Assembly: GCA_031292145.1 (NCBI GenBank)
Contig: JARLHR010000132.1
Location: 1-54,806, forward strand
From: Clostridium sp.
Lineage (GTDB): Bacteria > Bacillota > Clostridia > Clostridiales > Clostridiaceae
Direction: 5' to 3'
DNA length: 54,806 nt
Shown: positions 8,840 to 18,742 of the stretch, one piece after another
Position numbering within the stretch: the first letter of the stretch is position 1
How the letters are laid out: each line of letters opens with the position of its first letter
Program-made: the position numbers and the translations under genes
The notes under the pieces: model-generated
The model's database searches: none
Told to the model about the DNA's origin: nothing
What the model saw: the letters and a program-made list of their open reading frames with translations, nothing else

Positions 8840-10480
8840 CTATGAAATACTCTTATCCTTAATATACTGAAAAAAGTCTACATCATCATCTAGGATATGT
8901 CCAATAACAACCTCATCTATTATAAATGAAAAGAAAGCTGACGAATTGAGTTCTCCATTAATATACGCTTCTTTAAATTGAAATGCTTTTCCAACTAAAT
9001 TTTTATGAATTTTAAAGTGTTTATCATAATCTTCATAACCAACATCAATCAAAATCTGCTCTTCATAGTCAAAATGTTTCATTATATGTTCTAGAAGTAA
9101 ATTTAACTGATTCATAATTTTTTGAAACTCTATACCTGAAAGTGACATTGAAATCATAACATTGGCTAGTTCTAAAATTTCCTTATGTTGTGCATCGATA
9201 TCATTGTTTCCACTCTCCCATTCATACTTCCACTCATGATTTAATGAAGCTATATCTATGTTACATTTTTCATCAGCACTAACTACACCATTCAGCCCCT
9301 TTTCCTTAGCATGATATAGAGCCTCCCCCAGCCGTTTACTCCAGCTTTTAAAAGATTCAGATTTCATTCTTTCTGCAACTCCAAAACTAGCTGTTATTTT
9401 TCCAAAAACAGGATGGATATTACTATCAAAAACTTTACGAATTTTTTCTGCAACTACAATTGCACCATTTATATTAGTTCTTGGCATTAACATACCAAAT
9501 TTTTCATCATCTAGTCTAACTAGAATATCATATTTACGTATTGCACTACTTACTATTGCCGCAGTGTATTTCACCACTTCATCTGAAATAGTATAATCTC
9601 CTGTAGCATTTAGATTCTTAAAACTATCTAAATCTAGAATAAGTATCGAAAGAGGTTCATCATAACGATCTGACCTTTCCATCTCTTCTACTACTCTTTT
9701 ATCAAAGAAATATCTGTTTAATAGACCTGTCAATTCATCTATGCCAGGAAGTTGATTAGTTTTAACTTCCTCACCTTTCTTCCCAGTAATATCTTTTGCA
9801 GACGCATATATATACTTATCATTAGGCTGTGCGTACCATTCTAAATGCCTATAAAAACCATTCTTACTCCTATATCTATTGACAAAGCCTTCTATAGGAT
9901 TTTGTTCCTCTAAAGTCTTTATCGCCTCTAAAGTTGCAGGTATATCCTCCTCATGTATTAAGGAAAGAAAACTTTTACCTTCAAGTTCATCAACCTTGTA
10001 GCCAAGTACGTTTTCAAATTCCTTGTTCACTTTAATGAATTTTCCCTCTGTATTGGCAACACATAACATACCTGTGTTAACTTTTAAAAATCCATCAATT
10101 ACATTTTCGTGCATGTATTCCTTTGTAACATCCGTTAACATACAAACAAAATGATATTTATCTAATGTAAAAATTGTAACACGAACCCATTTTAGATTTC
10201 GTTGAATATGTATATCAATAGCTACTGTTTTATTATTAATAATAGCATCTTGATAGCCTTCATTCCATTTATTAACAATTGAATCATTTACAGAAAATAA
10301 TTCCCTATACCTTTTTCCAATAACCTTGGAAGCTTTTAACCCTGTAATATCTTCATATGCGCTATTTACATCTATGAACTCATAATCATATGGAAAGTCA
10401 CTGTCATCCATCAGTACCTTATGGTATGCAAAAGCTACTGGTGATTTCTCAAAAAAATATTGAAGCAACTGTTCTGTCAT
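8840..10480 (-). CDS. PAS-PAS-degenerate GGDEF-hemerythrin sensor protein
   Basis: 546 residues without membrane helices. Two PAS domains (about 5-120 and 125-235) are followed by a GGDEF-fold domain (245-405) and a C-terminal bacteriohemerythrin (412-540). The hemerythrin iron ligands are visible: DAQHKEIL, EHIMKHFDYEEQIL, the HFKIH pair and HILDDD, so a di-iron oxygen site is likely. The cyclase signature is degenerate (LDDEKF in place of GGDEF), so the domain probably binds rather than makes nucleotide, or is silent. It is likely an oxygen- or redox-sensing c-di-GMP accessory protein. GGGAGGG precedes the ATG. It is followed by glgX on the same strand. Confidence 0.87.
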   Translation of the reverse strand: MTEQLLQYFFEKSPVAFAYHKVLMDDSDFPYDYEFIDVNSAYEDITGLKASKVIGKRYRELFSVNDSIVNKWNEGYQDAIINNKTVAIDIHIQRNLKWVRVTIFTLDKYHFVCMLTDVTKEYMHENVIDGFLKVNTGMLCVANTEGKFIKVNKEFENVLGYKVDELEGKSFLSLIHEEDIPATLEAIKTLEEQNPIEGFVNRYRSKNGFYRHLEWYAQPNDKYIYASAKDITGKKGEEVKTNQLPGIDELTGLLNRYFFDKRVVEEMERSDRYDEPLSILILDLDSFKNLNATGDYTISDEVVKYTAAIVSSAIRKYDILVRLDDEKFGMLMPRTNINGAIVVAEKIRKVFDSNIHPVFGKITASFGVAERMKSESFKSWSKRLGEALYHAKEKGLNGVVSADEKCNIDIASLNHEWKYEWESGNNDIDAQHKEILELANVMISMSLSGIEFQKIMNQLNLLLEHIMKHFDYEEQILIDVGYEDYDKHFKIHKNLVGKAFQFKEAYINGELNSSAFFSFIIDEVVIGHILDDDVDFFQYIKDKSIS

Positions 10481-10728
10481 TTAAACACCCTCCCATAATA
10501 AAATTATTTTTTATAGTTCTACCAACTTCTCCTATTTATATTATTCTATAGTAATCTTCTACTCCCTCTATTTTATTATGCTGAATTCCTTATTTCCTTG
10601 AATTTAATTCAAGTGGATTAGAACATTGGCATATCTAATCTTCCATTACTTAATATTATAAAAGTAACTGGAATATTATAATTTGCTGCTGTTGAAATTT
10701 CTGTGGCATGCTTAAATTTAACAATTTA

Positions 10729-12171
10729 CTATGCATTTGCTTGCTTTCTTTTAAAGTTTTGCTTGTATTTGTACATACGATTATCTGCTAACTTCATTAA
10801 GGTATTATAATCAGTTCCCTCACTAGGGAATCTTGCTATACCATAACTAAAACTACATATAATCTTATCTTTTTTAAAGATCAATTGATTAGTTTTAAAA
10901 TAATCAAGTAAATTCTCAAACTTTTGAATCAAACTTTGTACATCTTTTTCAAAGCAAAGTGCTGAAAACTCATCTCCACCAATTCTCGCCAATATATCCT
11001 CAGGTTCAACTACCTTTTTTATATTTTTCGTAAACATTTTAATGAATTCATCACCTACAAAATGCCCATATATATCATTAACAGGCTTTAATCCATTTAA
11101 ATCAAATGATACTAAAAAAAATTCTTTTTTGTTTTCTACATATTCTTTTAAACATCTATGCAATAGTTCTTCAAAATATGCTCTATTATATATCTCTGTT
11201 AGCTTATCATGCCTAGATAAATATATAATTTTTTCATACATTCTATGATTATTTATAGCAATCTCAACCTGATTTTTCATATAATCCATAATTTCTAAAT
11301 CAATTTCATCAAAACTATTAACATTTTTGCTATAAATACTTATGACTCCATATAATTTATTTTCTATTATAATAGGTGAAATAATGCATGATTGCACCTT
11401 ATGATTTAATATTGTGTTTAACTTGTTAACGGCTCCGTTATTTCCAGCCTTATCGATATCGGTTACAATAATAGATTTACTTATATTTCCACTAGTCATC
11501 TTCCATAAAAGTGTTTCTTTTAAACTAATGTTAAATTCTTTTTCTATTTTTTTATTGGAAGCTTTCCAAGTAATAGCATTAAATTTACCATCATTATCTA
11601 AAACCGCAGCCTGTCCAGCATATGAAAGTTCCATTGACTGCATTACTTTTTCTAAAATCAGTTCAAATAATATATCAATATTGTGTATTTCCATTATAGA
11701 CTGATTTACTTGTAACATAGCTTCTTTTATTTTTAAAAGTCTTTGAATTTTCATCTCATCTCTTTTACGTTCAGTAATATCAATTATGATACCAACTATA
11801 CCTATAGCTTTATTTTCATTATTTATAACAACTGCCTTATTAAATATAACCTCATGTTCCGTTCTATCCTTATATACCACTTTAGTTTCATAAATTTGAT
11901 TAAATTTATTATTAAATAACTCACAATCAGCTTTATTATAAACATCTGCAAGTTCCTTTGGACTGAGATCATAAACACTATGATCTATAACTTCTTCCCG
12001 TTCTAAACCTAGGAATTTTAAAAACGCATTGTTACAATATTTATATATAAAATTACTATCTTTATAAAAAATAGCATTGGGAATTGTTTCAATAAGGGTT
12101 TCTAAAAACCGAGTTTTTTCCTCATTGTTAATTAATTCCAATATGTCTAGTAATTCATTATTGTCATGCAT
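10729..12171 (-). CDS. Cytoplasmic PAS-GAF-GGDEF diguanylate cyclase
   Basis: A soluble 480-residue protein with a PAS domain (about 15-135), a GAF domain (about 155-305) and a GGDEF domain (about 315-475) with the intact signature ARIGGDEFSAL. It should make cyclic di-GMP in response to small ligands bound by PAS or GAF. No EAL partner is fused or adjacent. AAGGAGG precedes the ATG. A sigma-A-like promoter candidate lies about 255 nt upstream, which gives a long leader. With the genes at 2864 and 8840 it makes three GGDEF-fold proteins within 10 kb. Confidence 0.88.
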   Translation of the reverse strand: MHDNNELLDILELINNEEKTRFLETLIETIPNAIFYKDSNFIYKYCNNAFLKFLGLEREEVIDHSVYDLSPKELADVYNKADCELFNNKFNQIYETKVVYKDRTEHEVIFNKAVVINNENKAIGIVGIIIDITERKRDEMKIQRLLKIKEAMLQVNQSIMEIHNIDILFELILEKVMQSMELSYAGQAAVLDNDGKFNAITWKASNKKIEKEFNISLKETLLWKMTSGNISKSIIVTDIDKAGNNGAVNKLNTILNHKVQSCIISPIIIENKLYGVISIYSKNVNSFDEIDLEIMDYMKNQVEIAINNHRMYEKIIYLSRHDKLTEIYNRAYFEELLHRCLKEYVENKKEFFLVSFDLNGLKPVNDIYGHFVGDEFIKMFTKNIKKVVEPEDILARIGGDEFSALCFEKDVQSLIQKFENLLDYFKTNQLIFKKDKIICSFSYGIARFPSEGTDYNTLMKLADNRMYKYKQNFKRKQANA

Positions 12172-12424
12172 ATATAAAACCTCCTTTTTTCTTATTTATT
12201 CATTAAAGCAATATAAATAAGAAATGCATCATTTGAAATTCTAATAGCTTCTAATCCGACTACTAATTTAAAATTTCTTTATATTTAATTGCACATTTTG
12301 ACTTACCACAAGCTTCATTTTTTCAAATTTTCCAAAACAAATACTTTTATCATAATATGTTTCTGAATAATCTGATTTTTTATTAACCTCAACCCTTTTA
12401 TATGTGAATTTTATAGTTTACTAC

Positions 12425-12453
12425 ATTATATCACATTTGGCTATATTTTGTAA
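12425..12453 (-). promoter_or_regulatory. Candidate sigma-A promoter for the PAS-GAF-GGDEF gene
   Basis: On the minus strand a perfect TATAAT (12430-12425) lies 17 nt after TTACAA (12453-12448). The predicted leader to the start at 12171 is about 250 nt; no riboswitch was recognised in it, and the rest of the gap shows nothing. The promoter abuts the stop of the SNF2 relic. Confidence 0.5.
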
Positions 12454-12454
12454 T

Positions 12455-12845
12455 TTATTGTTTAAGAACGGATTTGAATTGTGAAAATAAAAGAATCTTA
12501 TGTCCATTTTCTATTTTATCAGACAATTCCTTCATAACCTCTTTTTTTAAGTGCCGTAACATAAAAGGTTTTATATATTTTTGAAGTTAAATCGCAGTTT
12601 CATTGTTACCTATTAATTTATTCCTAAAAGTAGTTGCATTATATAATTAATTCGGCATTATAAAATCAAAAATACTCCATAGCTGAATTAAGTTATTTTC
12701 AATAGGAGTCCCTGTTAATACAAATTTACTTTTGACATTGATATTATTAAACGCCTCTAAAATATTCTTATAATCCAAACATTCACAATGTGTCTCTTCT
12801 ATTTTGCTCGTATTTGCATCTATTAATATGTAGCCATCATAATAA
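12455..12845 (-). pseudogene. Relic of an SNF2-family helicase
   Basis: Upper part: a frame with YILIDANTSKIE, KSKFVLTGTPIENNLIQLWSIFDFIMP is the SNF2 motif II/III region (helicase motif III is LTGTPIEN). The DEAQ box is already damaged. Lower part, in another frame: FMLRHLKKEVMKELSDKIE runs straight into NGHKILLFSQFKSVL and then a TAA. In real SNF2 proteins these two pieces are separated by a sizeable stretch, so an internal deletion has fused them. No intact ATPase core remains. It is clearly non-functional as an ATPase. Confidence 0.75.
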
Positions 12846-12994
12846 GCGCAATTTCTTTGTGATAAAACAGGGAACTTACCGCATAACCTACGTAACAGCA
12901 TACAATACCTATAATACAGGTCCCACTGGCGGTCACAAGGACACGACATAGCAGAAGTTGGTAGGTCGGAAGGGTTTTTAACTAGCTCTATAGT

Positions 12995-13843
12995 TTAAAC
13001 TATATTACTTTTATTCAATCCATATTTTACAAGGATAGCATATAGCGTACCATCTGCTTTCATTTCATTAATTTTTTCATTTAGGGCATTTAATAGGGCA
13101 GTATCATTTTTTTTGACTGCTATTCCTGTAATCCCAGCCAATTCAGGAGTATAATCTTCTAATGTCCTTAAAAAAAGGCTTTTGTCTTCTAATAAAAAAT
13201 AGTCTACAGCAGCAGAATCACCTACACCCGCATCAATTTTTCCGTTATTTATTGCAATCAACATCTCAGGGATATTTTTAAAGAGCACCACATCTTTTAC
13301 CAAGTTATTTTTCTTCCAACTTTTTGCTAAATCTGCAAACTTTGTGCCTTTTTCTGCTCCAACTACTGCATTTTTCAAATCACTTTTAAAATTAATTTTT
13401 GAAGCTTTTGGAACAATAACGGCTTCTGATTCTCTATACAAAGGCTCCGTAAATGATATTATCTCTTTACGCTCAGGGGTTATATATATCCCATTAGCTG
13501 CTAAATCTATACTATCATCAGTAATTAGCCGATCTATTAGATTAGCAAATGGTACTTCCTTCATTTCAACTTTATTAATTCCAAGTCGCTTTGCAATCTC
13601 TGTTATGATATCAACATCAACTCCACTTATCTTATTTGTTTTAGGATCTATATGGGAAAAAGGAATTTCATTTGCTGAAGCAATAGTTAGTACTCCTTTT
13701 TCTTTTATTGTTTGTAGTCTATCCTTCTCCAGCACATCATTGGCTGTTGTAATTTTACTACTACATGTAACACCTTGAATTATTATCCCGATAAAATTTA
13801 CAATAACGATTAATATGAGAAATTTTTTTTGTATTTTTTTCAT
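12995..13843 (-). CDS. Polar amino-acid-type ABC transporter substrate-binding protein
   Basis: 282 residues with an N-terminal export signal (1-27, ending near VTCSS; the Cys sits in a poor lipobox). The rest is a family-3 solute-binding domain: LTIASANEIPFSHIDP, SGVDVDIITEIAKRLG, DLAANGIYITPERK and KIDAGVGDSAA are typical. It would capture a polar amino acid outside the membrane for an ABC importer. No permease or ATPase gene is adjacent, so it is an orphan that must share a transporter or act as a sensor ligand-binding protein. The ligand cannot be deduced. AAAGGAGG precedes the ATG. Confidence 0.85.
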   Translation of the reverse strand: MKKIQKKFLILIVIVNFIGIIIQGVTCSSKITTANDVLEKDRLQTIKEKGVLTIASANEIPFSHIDPKTNKISGVDVDIITEIAKRLGINKVEMKEVPFANLIDRLITDDSIDLAANGIYITPERKEIISFTEPLYRESEAVIVPKASKINFKSDLKNAVVGAEKGTKFADLAKSWKKNNLVKDVVLFKNIPEMLIAINNGKIDAGVGDSAAVDYFLLEDKSLFLRTLEDYTPELAGITGIAVKKNDTALLNALNEKINEMKADGTLYAILVKYGLNKSNIV

Positions 13844-14044
13844 AAATGCCTCCTTTCAATAATTCGCTGTTAGGATAGAATAAATTTCAAATAAATACTT
13901 TATAGATATTATTTTAATTCTGGATTTAAATTATTCACTCCTCATGTGACTTTAATTACTGCATTTTGATGGTAATCAATGGTCTGATTATCATTCTTAT
14001 AGCTAAAACATTTTTTGAATGTGTCAAAAGATAATATTTTATAA

Positions 14045-14824
14045 TTATCCTATAAGCTTTTGAATTTCCGCTTCCGTTAGAACTCTATGCTGACCTTTTT
14101 CTAAGGATTCATCTAACATTAATCCGCCAATAGAAATCCTCTTTAAATATACAACATAACAGCCTACTGCCTTTAACATTCGCTTTACTTGATGCTTACG
14201 CCCTTCTGAAATTGTAAGATATCCAGAGACAACAGGCTGATTATAATGACTTGAATCTATATTATTAAAATTTTTAGAAATCACTTCATGTCTAAATTCA
14301 TTAAGCACTCCACTATTTTCTATTTGTATTTTTGCAGGTTCTGTGAGTATTTCATCTTTTCCTATATAAAGTCCTTCCTCTAATTGCTTCCTATCTTCCT
14401 CATCTAAAGAACCTAAGGCCCAAAAGAAATAAGTTTTTTCAACATGCTTTTCTGGATACATTACTTTATGTTCAAAGTCGCCATCATTGGTAAGTAACAA
14501 TAATCCTTCTGTATCCTTGTCCAATCTTCCAACATGAAATATTCCATTCATATTAATACCATCAAAAAAATCAAATACTGTTTTGTTTACTGCATCCTTT
14601 CTTGCAGTAATGCAGCCAGCAGGTTTATGAAACATATAATATACTTTTCCCTTATAATCAACTACTTTATCAATGTATTCAATAACATCAGAGCTCTCGT
14701 TAATTTCAATAGCAGGTTGTGTTATCACTTCTCCATTTACCTTAACCATACCTTCTTTTATATAAGCTCTGGCCTCTTTCCTTTTTCCAGCAGATGATAT
14801 TGCTAAAAATTTATCTAATCGCAT
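14045..14824 (-). CDS. RsuA/RluB-family rRNA pseudouridine synthase
   Basis: Isomerises a uridine in ribosomal RNA. The N-terminal S4 RNA-binding domain (MRLDKFLAISSAGKRKEAR, about 1-60) is followed by the catalytic fold with GRLDKDTEGLLLLTNDG, whose second Asp is the catalytic residue of the RsuA family, then SGYLTISEGRKHQVKRML. At 259 residues it has the usual length of the 16S-type RsuA. RluB, which modifies 23S, is the alternative. It is transcribed alone on the minus strand. Confidence 0.87.
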   Translation of the reverse strand: MRLDKFLAISSAGKRKEARAYIKEGMVKVNGEVITQPAIEINESSDVIEYIDKVVDYKGKVYYMFHKPAGCITARKDAVNKTVFDFFDGINMNGIFHVGRLDKDTEGLLLLTNDGDFEHKVMYPEKHVEKTYFFWALGSLDEEDRKQLEEGLYIGKDEILTEPAKIQIENSGVLNEFRHEVISKNFNNIDSSHYNQPVVSGYLTISEGRKHQVKRMLKAVGCYVVYLKRISIGGLMLDESLEKGQHRVLTEAEIQKLIG

Positions 14825-14830
14825 ATTTAA

Positions 14831-14944
14831 TCACGTCTCTTCCTTTGTAAAAATAAAATTTAATATTCCCTGAGTAACATTATTAGCCCCATGAAGTAAA
14901 ATTGTCAATAATAATATTCCTTTTATTAAACAACCATGTGTATA
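14831..14944 (-). pseudogene. C-terminal tail of a CPBP-like membrane protein
   Basis: A minus-strand frame with no start codon reads GCLIKGILLLTILLHGANNVTQ and then FIFTKEET before its stop, 6 nt upstream of the pseudouridine synthase start. The hydrophobic LLHGANN segment resembles the last conserved helix of CPBP (CAAX-type) membrane proteases. Only about 38 residues are left. The family call is tentative. Confidence 0.3.
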
Positions 14945-15024
14945 TTACTGACTCGAAAGCTACCTCTATAAGATATACCTGAAAACTAAATCCGAAACCG
15001 GACCATAAAAAAATAACCCTTCAT

Positions 15025-15088
15025 GTTGCTTGTACTTGGTAATCCTCTGAACCTCTGAGATGCTGGTCGGGATTTTACGACTAATCTG
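15025..15088. repeat. R3 dispersed repeat, copy A (64 bp)
   Basis: The segment beginning GTTGCTTGTACTTGGTAAT and ending ACTAATCTG aligns with the equal-length segment at 20577-20640 (GTTGCTTGTATTTGATAAT to ACTAATGACCTG). It lies in the roughly 440-bp gene-free stretch between the CPBP-like relic and the coiled-coil gene. On the minus strand it reads through as a short basic peptide (SRPASQRFRGLPSTSN), as does the other copy (KRSPQRSRKLSNTSN), so the repeat may include a coding remnant. The remainder of the gap shows no other structure. Confidence 0.5.
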
Positions 15089-15273
15089 TTAAAAAAATGT
15101 TAGCAAAAAGAGAAAAATGTATATAAAATTTATAATTTTGGGAATAATTATAGTAAATAAGATTCGCATTTAAAACTAAATTCATTTCGTAATGGAGGTA
15201 ATAAAATTGAAAGTAAGATGACACTAAACAATATGAGGGGTTTATCCAACTAAAACAAAAGGAGATGCTACTT

Positions 15274-15648
15274 GTGGCAAGTAACAACGAAATGTTTGAT
15301 TTACTTAATAAAATGTATTCTGAAGTTCAAGGAATAAAATCAGATATTACTAGCATGAAATTAAGTATGCACGAAATGAGAAATGACATTGATGGAAGAC
15401 TTGATAAGCTAGTATATAAAGTAGATAAAACCAATATTACTGTTGAAAATGATTTAAAGCCTAAAATTGAAGTTTTATTTGATGGGCATATACAAAATGC
15501 AGAATCCATAAATGAGTTAACAAACAATATTGATGATTTACATATCGATGTAAACGATTTGAAGATAAAAACATTAAAGAATGAAAATAATATAAGTAAT
15601 TTTTCTAAAATTCTTGAAATCAATGGCTCAGAAAAGGATTCACTTTAA
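15274..15648 (+). CDS. Coiled-coil protein of unknown function
   Basis: The start is taken as GTG 15274, 9 nt after AAAGGAG. An in-frame ATG at 15265 touches the ribosome site and cannot use it. The roughly 124-residue acidic, hydrophilic protein has heptad-like runs (MFDLLNKMYSEVQGIKSDI, ELTNNIDDLHIDVNDLK) and no signal or membrane helix, so it should be an extended cytoplasmic coiled coil. The DLKPKIEVLFDG block recalls small clostridial and phage-associated hypothetical proteins, but no function is known to me. It stands alone with its own terminator. Confidence 0.6.
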   Translation: MASNNEMFDLLNKMYSEVQGIKSDITSMKLSMHEMRNDIDGRLDKLVYKVDKTNITVENDLKPKIEVLFDGHIQNAESINELTNNIDDLHIDVNDLKIKTLKNENNISNFSKILEINGSEKDSL

Positions 15649-15679
15649 TGTATATTAGGATTAGGCACATTCTAAAAAA

Positions 15680-15720
15680 CAGATAAGATTTTAATTAATT
15701 CATCTTATCTGCTCTTTTTA
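15680..15720 (+). terminator. Terminator of the coiled-coil gene
   Basis: CAGATAAGAT and ATCTTATCTG form a stem with an AT-only loop, followed by CTCTTTTTATTTTT. It begins about 30 nt after the stop at 15648 and also faces the end of the chemoreceptor gene. Just upstream, TTAGGCACAT resembles an R1 end. Confidence 0.75.
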
Positions 15721-15750
15721 TTTTTATGGCTTAGGTTTGTTAAAGTCTCA

Positions 15751-17466
15751 TTATATTTTAAATTTATGAACTATTTCGTTAAGCTTTTGGGCAAGCTCTG
15801 CTTGGCTTTGTGCAGTTAATGCTACTGTTTCTATTGCTTTTGTAGTTTCATTCATGCTTTCTTTTATTGTGTCTGCTTCTTCACTTGATTTTTGTGAAAA
15901 CAATGCCATATTTTGAACAGCTTCGCTTACTTGTCCAACCCTAGCTGTAATCTCTTCAGACATAGCAGCAATTTCATAAGACATTTTACTCACAAAATCT
16001 GAATCAATATAATACTGGGTGCCTGTTTTACCATAAGCATCAAATTGTTCATTTACCTGCGTATTTATAAATTCTAATATATCGCTACCAGTATCAATAC
16101 TACTTTTAAATGCATTCTGAACTTTAACGATGGTATCTTGAATATTTATTACTGCCTCTGCAGATTGCTCTGCAAGTGTTCTAACTTCTTCAGCTACTAC
16201 TGCAAAACCTTTTCCTTGCTCCCCTGCCCTTGCCGCTTCTATTGCAGCATTTAATGCAAGTAAATTAGTTTGTTCCGCTATATCTCCTATGGTATCTGCC
16301 ATAACTTTTATACTATCTACTACTTTTCCATCCTCAATTGTCTTTGCCATGTTATTTTGTTTTTCAGCAGATATTTTTCTAGTTTCCTCGATAGCTTTTT
16401 GGCTATTATTTTTGGCTTCTGTAGATCTTCCCTTAGATTGATTTGCATTATTACTTCCTTCCATAGCTTTAGAAGAAAGTATATTAATACTTGAATCCAC
16501 TTCTTCAATAGACGCACTTATCTCTTCTGTTGCCGCACTGGACTCTTGCATACCAGAAGCAATAGTATCAACTGCTTGATTTATAATAATAGCTTTAGAA
16601 GATAGCTCTTGAACCGTTGATGAAAGTTCTTCTGAAGATGCACTTATATCTTGAGAATTTTCCACAATCACTTTTACTAAGTTATTTACATTTTCTTGTG
16701 CAGAATTTAAAGCATTTCCCGTTTGTCCAAATTCATCTTTTCTTGTGATTATAATTGGACTTGAAAAGTCATAGTTCGATAGTCTTTGTGCTAACTCTTT
16801 TATTTTATTTAACGGAGTGACTATATTTTTACCTAATATGTACGCCATAAGTATAATTAAAAAGAATGCTACCATTGTGAAAACTAGTATTGTATATCTA
16901 ACATTGTTAAACTTAGCTGTATTATCTAAATTAGCTTGCTCTGCTAATTTTTCATTTATATCAATACATTTTTGCAGTTTTTCTACCATAGTATTTTTAA
17001 GTGCAATCACATCTGAATTATATAGTTTATCTGCTTCATCATAATTATTAGCTTTAACAAGGTCAATAATCTTTACTCTTAATTCTCTATATTTTGCTAG
17101 GGCAGTCTTAAAATCATCATAAGCTTCTGCCTCTGCTGAAGTTGAAGGCGTACTTTCATAATCCTTTTTCAACTCATCATTTCTTTGCGTTAAAGCATCT
17201 AGAGTAGCTATATCCCCATCTCTTTTTGAGCTATCTCTTTCAAGAACAATTCTAATTAGAGACTCTCTACCTTCAGCTATATTTCCTTTTATTTCTTCTA
17301 AATCCTTAATAGATGTTAAATTATTACTATACATTTCCTCTGCATTATTATTTATTTTTGCAGAACTTAAAATACCTTCTGCTCCTATTGAAACTATAAA
17401 AATGCATACTAATGAAAATACTGCAATAAGCTTTTTCTTAACACTTAAATTAATAAAAAATTTCAT
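15751..17466 (-). CDS. Methyl-accepting chemotaxis protein
   Basis: A transmembrane chemoreceptor that signals to CheA/CheW. The start is placed at [12 protein letters not shown] (17466) because AAAGGAAGA lies 7 nt before it; an upstream ATG at 17490 has no better site. It has a membrane helix at about 12-35, a four-helix-bundle sensor domain (40-185), a second helix (about 190-210), HAMP (212-265) and a long signalling coiled coil. The receptor hairpin [38 protein letters not shown] is intact. No pentapeptide tether for CheR is seen at the end. The ligand is unknown. No che genes are adjacent. Confidence 0.9.
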   Translation of the reverse strand: MKFFINLSVKKKLIAVFSLVCIFIVSIGAEGILSSAKINNNAEEMYSNNLTSIKDLEEIKGNIAEGRESLIRIVLERDSSKRDGDIATLDALTQRNDELKKDYESTPSTSAEAEAYDDFKTALAKYRELRVKIIDLVKANNYDEADKLYNSDVIALKNTMVEKLQKCIDINEKLAEQANLDNTAKFNNVRYTILVFTMVAFFLIILMAYILGKNIVTPLNKIKELAQRLSNYDFSSPIIITRKDEFGQTGNALNSAQENVNNLVKVIVENSQDISASSEELSSTVQELSSKAIIINQAVDTIASGMQESSAATEEISASIEEVDSSINILSSKAMEGSNNANQSKGRSTEAKNNSQKAIEETRKISAEKQNNMAKTIEDGKVVDSIKVMADTIGDIAEQTNLLALNAAIEAARAGEQGKGFAVVAEEVRTLAEQSAEAVINIQDTIVKVQNAFKSSIDTGSDILEFINTQVNEQFDAYGKTGTQYYIDSDFVSKMSYEIAAMSEEITARVGQVSEAVQNMALFSQKSSEEADTIKESMNETTKAIETVALTAQSQAELAQKLNEIVHKFKI

Positions 17467-17750
17467 TTTAAATCTTCCTTTCTTTTTCATAATATATTTT
17501 CAAAATCTGTTATTAAATCAATATAGGAATAGAGATATACGTTATTGTCTATTAATTGAATCAGCTCCATTCATTTTAATAATCATAAAATTGTATTTAA
17601 AATAAAAACACCAATTAAAACTAGTATATCTTAAAAGATTACTAAATTTTGATTGGTCATTGCACTTCTAGCTTTAAATTCTAAAAGTACCCATATAAAA
17701 AGAATTTTTCATAACTTCCAACTTGTGTATTTTATTGAAATTAATCATTT

Positions 17751-17884
17751 TTTTAACGTATATGTAATATTATCATTAAAATATAAACAAATCAATAATA
17801 TTATAATTAATTTGTCATATTTTTAACATTTATGTATTATTATCTTTTAAACATGAAAAAATCAATAATGTAATATAAATTAAC
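17751..17884. repeat. Two imperfect tandem copies of a 70-bp AT-rich unit
   Basis: TTTTAAC recurs at 17751 and 17821, and ATCAATAAT at 17791 and 17861, both with a 70-bp period. The units differ at many positions. They lie in the 570-bp gap between the chemoreceptor start and the Asn/Ser-rich gene. The rest of that gap (17467-17750) is AT-rich and shows nothing beyond possible promoter sequence. Confidence 0.45.
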
Positions 17885-17885
17885 A

Positions 17886-17923
17886 AAGCTGAGATTTTCT
17901 TTTAATTAGAAAAACCTCAGCTT
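17886..17923 (-). terminator. Terminator downstream of the Asn/Ser-rich gene
   Basis: AAGCTGAGATTTTCT pairs with AGAAAAACCTCAGCTT around TTTAATT. Its core (CTGAGATTTTCT...AGAAAACCTCAG) is nearly the same as that of the hairpin at 21806-21842, so the two may share an origin. It lies about 110 nt after the stop at 18036. Confidence 0.55.
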
Positions 17924-18035
17924 CATTAGCTATATGTTAGTATGCATAAACCCCATAACTTTATTAGATATATTCAAAAATAATAAATGAATATGCTTGT
18001 CTGCTTTACGTCATACTGCCTTAATTAAATTAATC

Positions 18036-18608
18036 TTATAACTTTGCATTAGTCGGAAACTGTTGTGTTTGGGCATTAAGGTCGTTAGAATTTGCAGTGT
18101 TTGAACTGCTAGTCTCTTGATTTTGTAATACTGTTTGCAATAGCTGAGATATATCGTCTTGTCCACCAATAGAATTGGAGTTACCAATTGCATCCAGACC
18201 ATCACTATTGCTATCGCTATCATCTCCACTACTATCGTCACCACTAACGTCTGATATGGCACCATTGTTAGCAGACATTTGCATAATTGCTAGCATCTGT
18301 GCTGTTTTTTGTGGATTTAGTGATAAACTATCTAGTCCATTTACAGTTTTATTCTGAACTCCAGTTTCGTCAGCAGCATTTACACTACTTGTCAAATCTG
18401 TCCCATTAATGCCATTAATCAAATTTGTACCATTCATACTGTTATTTGAATCTAATCCAAGTGTATTACTTGCATCTTTACTTCCTGTGCTTTGCATCAT
18501 TTCTTGAAGCATTAACTCAAATGCATTATTATCACTGCTATTATTAATACCTGATTTTGTTTGACCCACTTTTGGTTGCAATAACTGAGAGATTTGATTT
18601 AATTGCAT
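18036..18608 (-). CDS. Asn/Ser/Asp-rich protein of unknown function
   Basis: 190 residues starting MQLNQISQLLQPKVG. It has no signal peptide or membrane helix and is strongly biased to Asn, Ser, Asp and Gln. Two short amphipathic segments (FELMLQEMMQS and DISQLLQTVLQNQ) flank a disordered middle with a GDDSSGDDSDSNSD run. AAAGGAGTGG precedes the ATG, so expression is credible. The N-terminus resembles those of small clostridial proteins found near lysozyme or flagellar genes, and the next gene upstream is a wall lysozyme, but no function can be assigned. Confidence 0.6.
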   Translation of the reverse strand: MQLNQISQLLQPKVGQTKSGINNSSDNNAFELMLQEMMQSTGSKDASNTLGLDSNNSMNGTNLINGINGTDLTSSVNAADETGVQNKTVNGLDSLSLNPQKTAQMLAIMQMSANNGAISDVSGDDSSGDDSDSNSDGLDAIGNSNSIGGQDDISQLLQTVLQNQETSSSNTANSNDLNAQTQQFPTNAKL

Positions 18609-18742
18609 AATGCCACTCCTTTGTAACTAATATTTATTATACTAATTTTACTGTGTCTAAGTTTGCTTGTCTATATTTATTATAAAAAGTCTATGTAGAA
18701 AGTATTTCCAATGGTTATCTCCAGTTGTTTTATATCTTAAAA

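Noticed and set aside
15081-15287. Minus-strand 68-codon frame across the R3 region
   Set aside because: AT-rich hydrophobic translation without ribosome site; overlaps the start of the coiled-coil gene on the other strand.
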